DNA of 16,884 nucleotides from Helicobacteraceae bacterium (GTDB lineage Bacteria > Campylobacterota > Campylobacteria > Campylobacterales > Sulfurimonadaceae). The translations under genes were made by a program, and so were the position numbers. The stretch lies in assembly GCA_027068615.1 (NCBI GenBank), contig JAMOQV010000238.1:1-16884 (forward strand), read 5' to 3'. Shown here in pieces: positions 5,926 through 13,453 of the stretch. Within the stretch, counting starts at the first letter, position 1, and each line of letters opens with the position of its first letter. The notes under the pieces are model-generated. The model saw only the letters and a program-made list of their open reading frames with translations, made no database searches and was not told the origin of the DNA.

Positions 5926-7755
5926 TTAATTTTTGTCTGCCATTACACAGTTGCGACCACTATTTTTTGCCAAATATAACATCTTATCAACTTTTTTTAT
6001 TAGTTTTTCAAAACTGTCATATCTTTTATATTCAGCAATACCAAAACTACAAGTAATGTGATTAACACCTTTAAAAGTGTGTAATTCTATAATCTTTCTT
6101 AATTTCTGAGCAAATCGTTCTGCATTTTTAAGGTCTAAACTTACAATAATCATAAACTCTTCACCACCCCATCTAGCAAATATATCTTCCTCTCTTATAT
6201 GTTCAGATATAAGTTTGGTAAGCTCTGTTAAGACACTATCACCTATATCATGACCATAGGTATCATTTACTAGTTTAAAATGATCTATATCAAACATTAT
6301 AAGAGAAAATTCTCTTTTTTGATTTAATTTTTCATTTAAAAAGAAATCAAATCGTTCTCTTGAATAAACACCAGTAAGATTATCATAATATGCCTTGTTC
6401 TCAAGTTCTTTTTTCTTCTTTAAATCATCTGTAACATCATAAAAAATAACTATAAAATCATTTGATTTTGAAAATCCATTTATCTCAATTTTAAAATATC
6501 TATTGCTACCATCTTGACTCTTCATTATTGCTATATGTTCTCTATCTTTAAAAGTATTTATATACTCTATCCAACTTTTATCGCCCATATTTTTTTGTAA
6601 ATACCCATCTTCTTTTACAAAACGATCACATACACATTTACTACCTTGTTTTATAAACTCTCTTATACTATTTGCGGAGAAAAAATCTAAAAAAGCTTGA
6701 TTCACATCTTTTATGATATCTCCATCTGTAACAAGTAAAATATCTTTTTGTGTATCTATAATATTTCTAATATATTTTTTGTACTCAATCTCTTCATATA
6801 CAAAATAGATAACTAAGAAACCTAACAATATAGCTACAACTAACTCTTCAATGAAAGTTCTTAAAATTGTTCTATATAAATTATCTTCAACGAAAGTCAT
6901 AATAAAACCTATTTTTTTACCAGTTATATCATTTAAAGGATTGAACATAGCTATATAATCTTTATCATTAGATGAAAATCTTATAACCTTTTTATCTGAT
7001 ATTGTTATATTATGTAAATTTATACTTTTTTTAAAATCAATATAATCTTTCGGTTTTGTATTACTTTTTAATTCATAAAAGAAATCATCTTTAAAAAAAA
7101 CTTTTTCATATCTATCTTTTGTTGTTTGAGCAGTAGATACATTGTCTATATATTTTTTATCTACAAACAATATATTATCTATACCAAATAATTTTTTCAT
7201 CTCCACATTAATAGCTTCAAATTCAATACCAAATTCATAACAACCAACAAATGAACCATCATAAAACAGTGGATATTGAAACCTATAGGTAGAAGCATAT
7301 TCACCAACTTCAAAACCCTTTTGAGATTTAAAAGTAAGAAGCATATTCTTTAATGAATCTCTTTTGTTTATGATAAAATCATCATATTTGTCTAGTCGAT
7401 GAAACCTCAATATAGATCTCCCATACTTGTCAAATATATGAAATGTACTAAACTCTGATAATTTTCTATTATTATAAAATGTTGTAAATTTTTCTCTTAA
7501 TCTATATCTTATCTTATCTCTCTCTTTTAATGAAGAATCTCCTGCATCTCTTATGATATAAGCCATAGCACTTTCATTTTCATTATGATAAGCATCGTTT
7601 AACAATTCAAAAGAATTTACAGCCCCATTCAAACTTTTTTGAAAAGAATCTTCCAAATAATCATATTGAACTACAAGCTTATTGTTATACTGTGTAAAAA
7701 GATAAGATATAACCAATACCAAATATAACAAAAAAGAAAATATATATTTATACAT
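5926..7755 (-). CDS. Membrane diguanylate cyclase (Cache-like sensor, PAS, GGDEF)
   Basis: This 609-residue sensor is predicted to make cyclic di-GMP from two GTP. It has a first membrane helix at about 4-20, a periplasmic domain at about 21-300, a second helix at about 303-319, a PAS-like domain at about 330-445 and GGDEF at about 452-609. The periplasmic region contains FHIFDKYGRSILRFHRLDKYDD (105-126), resembling the LRxH...GD signature of double-Cache domains that bind small ligands. In the cyclase domain the metal ligand lies in MFDIDHF (Asp489), followed by NDTYGHDIGD (497-506), the active-site GGEEF (530-534), and the inhibitory-site motif RxxD (R521-D524) five residues before GGEEF. 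An active, product-inhibited enzyme is therefore expected. It appears to head the operon with argD, tolC and the LamG protein. It is divergent from a PhnD-like binding protein across only 37 bases. Confidence 0.93.
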   Translation of the reverse strand: MYKYIFSFLLYLVLVISYLFTQYNNKLVVQYDYLEDSFQKSLNGAVNSFELLNDAYHNENESAMAYIIRDAGDSSLKERDKIRYRLREKFTTFYNNRKLSEFSTFHIFDKYGRSILRFHRLDKYDDFIINKRDSLKNMLLTFKSQKGFEVGEYASTYRFQYPLFYDGSFVGCYEFGIEFEAINVEMKKLFGIDNILFVDKKYIDNVSTAQTTKDRYEKVFFKDDFFYELKSNTKPKDYIDFKKSINLHNITISDKKVIRFSSNDKDYIAMFNPLNDITGKKIGFIMTFVEDNLYRTILRTFIEELVVAILLGFLVIYFVYEEIEYKKYIRNIIDTQKDILLVTDGDIIKDVNQAFLDFFSANSIREFIKQGSKCVCDRFVKEDGYLQKNMGDKSWIEYINTFKDREHIAIMKSQDGSNRYFKIEINGFSKSNDFIVIFYDVTDDLKKKKELENKAYYDNLTGVYSRERFDFFLNEKLNQKREFSLIMFDIDHFKLVNDTYGHDIGDSVLTELTKLISEHIREEDIFARWGGEEFMIIVSLDLKNAERFAQKLRKIIELHTFKGVNHITCSFGIAEYKRYDSFEKLIKKVDKMLYLAKNSGRNCVMADKN

Positions 7756-7780
7756 AACCTTATTTTAACATAAAAACCTT

Positions 7781-7795
7781 TATAATTACTGTATG
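7781..7795 (+). promoter_or_regulatory. Perfect -10 box six bases before the PhnD-like start codon
   Basis: TATAAT (7781-7786) is followed by six bases and then the ATG (7793-7795). A start of transcription at the usual distance from a -10 box would fall on or beside the A of ATG, predicting a leaderless mRNA. No Shine-Dalgarno sequence is present before this ATG, and no clear -35 box is seen. On the opposite strand TAAAAT (7767-7762) sits six bases before the ATG of the cyclase gene, though that gene also has AAGG next to its ATG. Confidence 0.5.
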
Positions 7796-8602
7796 AAATT
7801 TTTAATTATATTACTCCTTTTTTACCATTGTGTTTTTGCTGAGACTATGTCTTTTGGTGCTATATCTACTGTTGATAAGACTTTAATGAAAAAAAAATTA
7901 AATCCACTGATAAAATATATATCAAAAACTATTGATAAGGATTTAGAATTTAAAACAGGATTTGATTATGATGATACTATAGAAAAATTCAGAAATGGTA
8001 CTTATGATTTTGGATTTATTGGACCATCTCCATTTGTAATAGCTACAAATACATCTAAAAATAAACTTAAAATTATAGCTGGATTAGATAATAAAAATAA
8101 TGGGAATTTCCATAGTGTTATAATAACAAGAAAAGATTCTAAAATCAATAAACTATCTGATTTAGAAGGTAAATCATTTGCATTTGGTTCACCAAAATCC
8201 ACACTGTCATACTTTATGCCGATGTATCTTTTAAAGAAAAATTCTTTAGATACTAAATTATCCCATTTCGTTTTTTTAGGTAGCCATGATAAAGTTGCAA
8301 AATATATAATTATGGGAAAATATGATGCTGGTGGTATAAAAGCATCTGTTGCAAACAAGTATATAAAATATTTAAAAATTATACAAAAAACAGTAGATGT
8401 TCCAGATTTTATAATAGTTGCAAATCAAAATATACCAGATAAGATTATTAAAAAAATCAGAGATGCTTTATTGAAACCTGAAGCAACTAAAATAGCAAAA
8501 GCTATAAAAGCATCTGCTACAGGTTTTAGAATAAGAACATATGAAGATTATATAGAATTAAAAAAAATTATGTTAAAAGTTAATCCAAACTCTCTAAAAT
8601 AA
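7793..8602 (+). CDS. PhnD-type periplasmic substrate-binding protein, orphan
   Basis: The protein has 269 residues with a signal peptide (about 1-16, MKFLIILLLFYHCVFA, cleavage before ETMSFG). The mature part matches the phosphate/phosphite/phosphonate (PhnD-like) type 2 binding-protein family: FGAISTVDKTLMKKKLNPLIKYISK at the start, NGTYDFGFIGPSPFVIA (about 68-84), KLSDLEGKSFAFGSPKSTLSYFMP (about 120-143) and a GKYDAGGIKASVANKY stretch (about 176-191). The ligand cannot be read from the sequence, and many family members do not bind phosphonate. No permease or ATPase gene is next to it, so transport is doubtful. It is divergent from a periplasmic-sensor diguanylate cyclase, which suggests it could present a ligand to that sensor. 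Its last 23 bases overlap the 3' end of the convergent molybdopterin gene. Confidence 0.85.
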   Translation: MKFLIILLLFYHCVFAETMSFGAISTVDKTLMKKKLNPLIKYISKTIDKDLEFKTGFDYDDTIEKFRNGTYDFGFIGPSPFVIATNTSKNKLKIIAGLDNKNNGNFHSVIITRKDSKINKLSDLEGKSFAFGSPKSTLSYFMPMYLLKKNSLDTKLSHFVFLGSHDKVAKYIIMGKYDAGGIKASVANKYIKYLKIIQKTVDVPDFIIVANQNIPDKIIKKIRDALLKPEATKIAKAIKASATGFRIRTYEDYIELKKIMLKVNPNSLK

Positions 8603-10235
8603 CCTGATTTTCTTGATAACAAGCAGATTTTCCACTATAACTAACAAAAGATGAAGTAAGATTATTTACCCCTTTTGTTCCACTATATATTAATACACAG
8701 TCATCCCTTACATCATCACTTATTTTAACTTTTAACTCAACACTACCGTTATCACTAGATACCTTTATGCACTCATTTTCGAGATAACCTAATGATGAGT
8801 TTATATACACAAAATCATCACGCTTAAACTGTGAATTTAAAGATTTTGTACTTTTTGGTGTTATAAGATGCAACTTATGTTTATCTACTTTAGTTAAATC
8901 TATAGTATCTAAAAATTCAAACTCACTTATAGTTTGTTTTTTTTCTACAACATTTGAATTTTTAAAATGTTCAATATATGATTTTTCAGATTTTAACTCT
9001 ATATCAAATTCATCACACAAAAATCTACTTAAATCATATTCACTTACACCAAATTCACTCTCTTTTACTTTAGGCATCTCTTTTAAACAGCTATAAGAGT
9101 AAGATGAACGGATGTCATTTTTTGATAAAAAATCTTTAGCAGGTATAACCAAATCAGCTATTTTACTTGTTTCATTTTCATAAAGTCCAAAATATATGAT
9201 ATTTTCAACTTTTGCTAATGACTTCTTAACCCTAGTAGTATCTGGCATCTGAGATAAAGGGTTTGCACCTTGTATAACTACACTTTTAAATTTATCAAAC
9301 TCAGTATTAACCTTACATACTCTTTTTGCTTTCGTATAAAAAGGGGATGTTATACCATCTTTTGAGTTTCCAAGATAAGCAACTCCACATCCCTCTTTAC
9401 CAAATAGTCCAAGATTAACCCCAAATGCATCTATAGCTCTCATAATATCTGCACCATCTCTATACTTTTGAATACCAACACCACAAACAATAGCTACTTT
9501 TTTATTTTCAACCAAAGCAAGTAAATCACCTATATCTCCTAGGCTAACATCTATCTTATCTAATGTTTTTTTAATCCTTATAGTCTGTGTAAGCTCATAA
9601 AAATCTTCATAATCTTCAGCAAATTCTTCTAAAAATTCAATATCACAACCACCCTCTATATATAAAAAACGACTAAGTAGCATTGCAAGATAAAAATCAC
9701 CTCTAGGTTTTATCTGTATATGCAAATCTGCCATTTTTGCTATCTTTGTTTTTATAGGGTCTATCACTATAATTTTTTTATCTTTTAAAAGTGGAAGTAT
9801 ATGGCTGTTTGTTGTATGTGGGTTTCTCCCCCAAAATATAACAACTTCTGACTTTGCTATCTCAGATATTGGCATATTTATATTTTCACCCCTACCCTCT
9901 ACAATACCAGCTTCACCTGCTCCATCACATAAACTACCATCTGTCAAAGTTGCACCAAATGAGCTAAAAAAATGTTCTATCACCTCTTGCATAAGACCAA
10001 AATTACCACTACCTTTATAGTAAAGTATATCTTTTGCATCTGAAGATTTTAAAATCTCTTTTAACTTGTTAAGTGCTTCATCTAAAGATATCTTAGCACC
10101 TTTATAAGTTGGTGTAGTTATCTGCTGATATTTTTCATAATGATGCAAATGTGGACATAAATCTCCACTTATAACACCATCATTATAAATCACATCACAA
10201 GCATCATAACAATCCAAGGGACAAGCTGTTTTCAT
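8580..10235 (-). CDS. Compact cytoplasmic molybdopterin oxidoreductase (DMSO reductase superfamily)
   Basis: The protein has 551 residues and no twin-arginine or other signal peptide, so it should be cytoplasmic. The N-terminus has an iron-sulfur motif, Cys5, Cys9, Cys13 and Cys27, in TACPLDCYDAC...GDLCP, a form common in this superfamily. The molybdopterin domain follows: YYKGSGNFG (72-80), DGSLCDGAGEAG (99-110, where Cys103 may be the metal ligand), FWGRNPHTTNSH, VIDPIKTKIAKMADLHIQIKPRGDFYLAML and QGANPLSQMPD. A short dinucleotide-binding domain near 450-551 ends the protein. There is no selenocysteine codon. It is shorter than most relatives (about 600-750 residues). Substrate and redox partner are unknown; formate dehydrogenase-like is a common automatic label but is not supported here. 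The ATG overlaps the HlyD-like stop as ATGA, implying translational coupling. The 3' end overlaps the convergent PhnD-like gene by 23 bases. Confidence 0.85.
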   Translation of the reverse strand: MKTACPLDCYDACDVIYNDGVISGDLCPHLHHYEKYQQITTPTYKGAKISLDEALNKLKEILKSSDAKDILYYKGSGNFGLMQEVIEHFFSSFGATLTDGSLCDGAGEAGIVEGRGENINMPISEIAKSEVVIFWGRNPHTTNSHILPLLKDKKIIVIDPIKTKIAKMADLHIQIKPRGDFYLAMLLSRFLYIEGGCDIEFLEEFAEDYEDFYELTQTIRIKKTLDKIDVSLGDIGDLLALVENKKVAIVCGVGIQKYRDGADIMRAIDAFGVNLGLFGKEGCGVAYLGNSKDGITSPFYTKAKRVCKVNTEFDKFKSVVIQGANPLSQMPDTTRVKKSLAKVENIIYFGLYENETSKIADLVIPAKDFLSKNDIRSSYSYSCLKEMPKVKESEFGVSEYDLSRFLCDEFDIELKSEKSYIEHFKNSNVVEKKQTISEFEFLDTIDLTKVDKHKLHLITPKSTKSLNSQFKRDDFVYINSSLGYLENECIKVSSDNGSVELKVKISDDVRDDCVLIYSGTKGVNNLTSSFVSYSGKSACYQENQVILESLD

Positions 10236-11065
10236 TTTAACTCCACTTTTACAAGATTTGAAAATACTTTTGGAGACTTTATTATAATCTCTGCTTTATA
10301 TTTAGATATATTTGTAACATCTGCTATCTTTACAACCCTAGTCAATTTATAATCTGTCTTTTTACCATCTATATACACAATTTTATCTGTTAAGTTTTCT
10401 AAATCAGTTCTATCGAGATAAATAGTAAGTTTTGCTTTAGATATATCTGCTACTTGAGCCAATAACATAGATGGAGAAACAACTTGACCCACTTTTACTT
10501 TTATAGAATAAAGCACAAAACCTTTGTTAATTAAACTTTTATCATTTATTGATTTTTTTAGTTGAGCTTTTCTTAACTCATAATCAGATATTTGAACCTT
10601 TAGGTTTAATATATCTTTTTGTGTATTTAAAAATAGATTTTCACTATTTATCAAGTCATAGAACTCTCTGTCTTTTTCAACAGATGACTTTATCTTAAGA
10701 GATTTTATCCTATCATAATTTTTTCTTTTTTTAACAAGACTAGATTCTACGTTTTTTAAGATTTTTTCATTTGTAATTATCTTTTTTTGTATAAACTCTA
10801 TCTTTTTATTTAAAAGATTTAACTCTTTTTTATCTAACTCATCATCTATCTTTATATAAACCTCAGAACCTAGTTTTTTACCTAACAAATCTTCATCTAT
10901 ATCTAAAACCAAACCTGATACACTAGAACCGATATCTCTTAATTCATAAGGTTGAACTTTAGAATAATAAACTTCAGAAAATAAAAAAGTGGTCAATAGT
11001 GATACAAAAAATAATACTTTCAATCTTAGCACCTTTTTTTTGTAAAATTTTAACACAAATTTCAT
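10232..11065 (-). CDS. HlyD-like periplasmic adaptor (membrane fusion) protein
   Basis: This is a 277-residue frame. After an N-terminal hydrophobic segment comes VQPYELRDIGSSVSGLVLDI (half lipoyl motif), a long helical hairpin rich in Lys, Leu and Glu (about 65-170), the second lipoyl half GFVLYSIKVKVGQVVSPSMLLAQVAD and a beta-barrel stretch KLTIYLDRTDL. This is the standard order of adaptors joining an inner-membrane pump to a TolC channel. The ATG at 11065 has no Shine-Dalgarno sequence. A TTG at 11023 has AAAAAAAGG eight bases before it and gives MKVLFFVSLLTTFLFSEVYYS, a clean signal peptide; I prefer that start (263 residues). Its stop overlaps the molybdopterin gene start (ATGA). No pump gene is present, so partners must be elsewhere or the TolC-family protein of this window may serve. 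Confidence 0.78.
   Translation of the reverse strand: MKFVLKFYKKKVLRLKVLFFVSLLTTFLFSEVYYSKVQPYELRDIGSSVSGLVLDIDEDLLGKKLGSEVYIKIDDELDKKELNLLNKKIEFIQKKIITNEKILKNVESSLVKKRKNYDRIKSLKIKSSVEKDREFYDLINSENLFLNTQKDILNLKVQISDYELRKAQLKKSINDKSLINKGFVLYSIKVKVGQVVSPSMLLAQVADISKAKLTIYLDRTDLENLTDKIVYIDGKKTDYKLTRVVKIADVTNISKYKAEIIIKSPKVFSNLVKVELK
11021..11040 (-). promoter_or_regulatory. Shine-Dalgarno and alternative TTG start of the HlyD-like gene
   Basis: On the minus strand an AAAAAAAGG run (about 11040-11032) is followed by eight bases and a TTG codon (11023-11021). Starting there places a conventional signal peptide at the very N-terminus. Starting at the ATG (11065) adds a Lys-rich 14-residue extension and has no ribosome binding site. 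Confidence 0.55.
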
Positions 11066-11109
11066 TTTATTTTGATATTATTTATAAAAGTAAATAAAAA
11101 AGGGTATAT

Positions 11110-12060
11110 ATGTCGGTACTAGATAATGTAGATGCAGCCACAAATCTTGCAAAAAATAATGAGCTTCAACTTTTAGTGTTTAGGGTTAGTGAGAAATCAG
11201 ACTCAGCGTATTATGCTATAAATGTATTTAAAACAAGAGAGGTTGTTGAGTCAAAAAACCATTATATGACACAGATACCATCATCTCATAGATTACTAGA
11301 AGGAACTATCATCCTTCGTAATGTCCAAATACCTATTTTAAATCTTCCAGAATGGTTGGGAATTACACTAACAAGAGAAGAGGTAGAAAAATCAAATATA
11401 CTTATATGTGATTTTAATGGTATTATCATAGGGCTTAGAATTATGTCAGCTTATAGAGTTCTAAAAAAGAACTGGAATGAGATGCATGCACCAGATAGTT
11501 ACAGACTAAAAGATGATGGTGTAGTTATAAATGATACAAGACTTGAGGATGGTAGCTTATGTCTAGTTCTTGATTATGAAAAACTTCTAGCAGATACTAT
11601 ACCTCAAGCTATGGTTGATACAACTGAGCCTAAAAACTTAGATGTAAATTCTATACCAGAAAAATTAAAAAATGGAACTGTTTTAATTGCGGAAGATTCA
11701 AAAACAGCACAAAGACACCTTATACAAATCTTTAACAATGCAGATATAAATATGAAGTTATTTCATAATGGGAAAGAGCTTATAAACTATATAGATACAT
11801 TAGGTGCAGAAGCAAAAAATATCCCAGCAATCATAACAGATATAGAGATGCCTGAAATGTCTGGTTTTACTGTTCTTCAAAAATTAAGAGCAAATCCCTA
11901 CACTAAAAATACCCCAGTTATAGTAAACAGTTCAATGACTGGAGAAAACAATAAAAGAGAAGCTGAAGAGTTAGGTGCTACTGATTTTATAGATAAAACA
12001 AAAAGCCATGGCGTTATAGAGATGATTATAGAATGTATAAATAAAATGGAAGAAAATTAA
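11110..12060 (+). CDS. cheV: Chemotaxis coupling protein CheV (CheW-REC)
   Basis: CheV links chemoreceptors to the kinase CheA and tunes signalling through a phosphorylatable receiver domain, acting at the membrane-proximal chemoreceptor array. The 316 residues split into a CheW-like domain (about 17-175: LLVFRV...YAINVFKTREVVE, GTIILRNVQIPILNLPEWLG) and a receiver domain (about 190-316). Receiver residues are intact: acidic pair Glu195-Asp196 (IAEDS), phosphoacceptor Asp244 in ITDIEMPEMSGF, Ser274 after strand 4, and Lys296 in DKTKS. AAGGG lies five bases before the ATG. It is a single-gene unit divergent from the HlyD-like gene and is ended by a strong hairpin. Campylobacterota often have several CheV copies; which one this is cannot be told here. 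Confidence 0.95.
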   Translation: MSVLDNVDAATNLAKNNELQLLVFRVSEKSDSAYYAINVFKTREVVESKNHYMTQIPSSHRLLEGTIILRNVQIPILNLPEWLGITLTREEVEKSNILICDFNGIIIGLRIMSAYRVLKKNWNEMHAPDSYRLKDDGVVINDTRLEDGSLCLVLDYEKLLADTIPQAMVDTTEPKNLDVNSIPEKLKNGTVLIAEDSKTAQRHLIQIFNNADINMKLFHNGKELINYIDTLGAEAKNIPAIITDIEMPEMSGFTVLQKLRANPYTKNTPVIVNSSMTGENNKREAEELGATDFIDKTKSHGVIEMIIECINKMEEN

Positions 12061-12070
12061 AACTGACTAG

Positions 12071-12104
12071 TGTATAAAACGATGTAAAAACATCGTTTTA
12101 TACA
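12071..12104. terminator. 15-bp perfect hairpin between cheV and oadB
   Basis: The arms TGTATAAAACGATGT (12071-12085) and ACATCGTTTTATACA (12090-12104) are exact reverse complements around an AAAA loop. The hairpin lies 10 bases after the cheV stop and 15 before the oadB stop, so it can serve both convergent transcripts. There is no uninterrupted U-tract after the stem in either direction, so it may work as a pausing or 3'-end protecting structure rather than a classical intrinsic terminator. Confidence 0.75.
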
Positions 12105-12119
12105 TACTATCACTTATTC

Positions 12120-13448
12120 CTATTGGAAAAGTGATATAAGTACACCAGCTGCAACGGCTGAACCGATAACACCTGCAACATTTGGACCCATCGCATGCAT
12201 AAGAAGCATATTACTTCTGTCATACTCCATACCAACTTTGTTTGATACACGAGCTGCCATAGGAACTGCTGAAACACCAGCTGAACCGATAAGTGGATTG
12301 ATTTTATGTCCTGGAAATAAGTTCATAAGTTTTGCCATAAGTACACCTGCTGCTGTACCTACTGAGAAAGCAACAATACCTAAAACCATAATAAACATAG
12401 TATCTGGTACTAAGAACTGATCAGCTGCTAGTTTAGAACCAACACCAAGACCTAAGAAAATAGTAACAATGTTTATAAGTGCATTTTGTAAAGTATCATT
12501 AAGTCTCTCAACAACACCACTCTCTTTTAAGAAGTTACCAAACATAAATGCTCCAATAAGTGGAGTTGACTCTGGTAATACTAAGATAGCAAGAAGAAGA
12601 ACTAAGATAGGGAAAACCAATTTCTCTAAACGAGATACATGACGAAGTGTAGTCATTTTGATTTTTCTTTCCTCTTCTGTTGTTAATGCTTTCATAATAG
12701 GAGGCTGGATAATTGGCACCATAGCCATATAACTATAAGATGCAACCGCAATAGCACCTAAAAGTTCAGGAGCAAGTTTAGTAGCTATAAAAATCGATGT
12801 CGGACCATCAGCTCCACCAATGATAGAAATCGCAGATGCTTGTTGTAAAGTAAAGTCAACAAAACCAGCTTGAGAAAGTGCAACTGCACCAACAAGTGTC
12901 CCAAAGATACCAAACTGAGCTGCACCACCAAGTAATGCTGTTTTAGGATTTGATAAAAGTGGACCAAAGTCTGTCATAGCACCAACACCCATAAAGATGA
13001 TGATAGGGAACATCTCATTTGATAGACCCATATTGTATATAACACCTAAGAAACCATGCTCACCTGCTATACCTGCAACTGGGATATTGGCTAGTAACCC
13101 ACCAAAAGCAATAGGTAAAAGCAATAAAGGCTCAAACCCTTTAGCAATAGCTAACCAAAAAAGTAAGAATGTTACAAAAATCATAATCACACGACCAAGA
13201 CCTTTGTGAAAATCACTCATCTTTTCACCTTTGGCATTTAGCTCATCTGGATCTGGATTTACTAATGCAACAATACCTGTTGATTCTAAAAAGCCCTCTA
13301 TCATCTCAGAGAATGGTTTACTTTGATAATTCTCCTCTTTATGAGTAGAAGCTTTTTCCATAGCTACAGCATTATGCTCGTTAGCAAAGGCACTATTTAT
13401 GCTAAAAAGCATAAATAGTGCAAGTAATTTTAATAAAATAGCTTTCAT
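12120..13448 (-). CDS. oadB: Oxaloacetate decarboxylase beta subunit, Na+ pump
   Basis: OadB decarboxylates carboxybiotin in the inner membrane and couples this to outward Na+ transport. The 442 residues contain the hallmark stretches FEPLLLLPIAFGGLLANIP (near 105-123), FMGVGAMTDFGPLLSNP, ISIIGGADGPTSIFIATKLAPELLGAIAVASYSYMAMVPIIQPPIMKAL, FGNFLKESGVVERL and the glycine-rich end NPLIGSAGVSAVPMAARVSNKVG...HAMGPNVAGVIGSAVAAG, all polytopic membrane segments. The N-terminus differs from many homologues: a signal-peptide-like segment (MKAILLKLLALFMLFSINSAFA) and a hydrophilic stretch of about 65 residues precede the conserved core. The start has AGGA about eight bases upstream, inside the oadA 3' end, and lies five bases after the oadA stop. 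It is the last gene of oadGAB. Confidence 0.95.
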   Translation of the reverse strand: MKAILLKLLALFMLFSINSAFANEHNAVAMEKASTHKEENYQSKPFSEMIEGFLESTGIVALVNPDPDELNAKGEKMSDFHKGLGRVIMIFVTFLLFWLAIAKGFEPLLLLPIAFGGLLANIPVAGIAGEHGFLGVIYNMGLSNEMFPIIIFMGVGAMTDFGPLLSNPKTALLGGAAQFGIFGTLVGAVALSQAGFVDFTLQQASAISIIGGADGPTSIFIATKLAPELLGAIAVASYSYMAMVPIIQPPIMKALTTEEERKIKMTTLRHVSRLEKLVFPILVLLLAILVLPESTPLIGAFMFGNFLKESGVVERLNDTLQNALINIVTIFLGLGVGSKLAADQFLVPDTMFIMVLGIVAFSVGTAAGVLMAKLMNLFPGHKINPLIGSAGVSAVPMAARVSNKVGMEYDRSNMLLMHAMGPNVAGVIGSAVAAGVLISLFQ

Positions 13449-13453
13449 TTAGA

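Noticed and set aside
5455..6056. Plus-strand open frames opposite argD and the cyclase gene
   Set aside because: They are antisense to strongly supported conserved domains, rich in Cys/Phe/Tyr/Leu from reversed AT-rich codons, and lack ribosome binding sites.
8002..8358. 118-codon minus-strand frame within the PhnD-like gene
   Set aside because: It is antisense to a gene with clear family motifs and has no homology-like features of its own.
8580..10235. Selenocysteine-containing formate dehydrogenase
   Set aside because: There is no in-frame TGA and the substrate-specific motifs of formate dehydrogenases are not evident. The candidate ligand is an ordinary cysteine codon.
12238..13209. Short frames on both strands within oadB
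   Set aside because: They mirror conserved membrane segments of oadB in other frames. No independent start signals are present.
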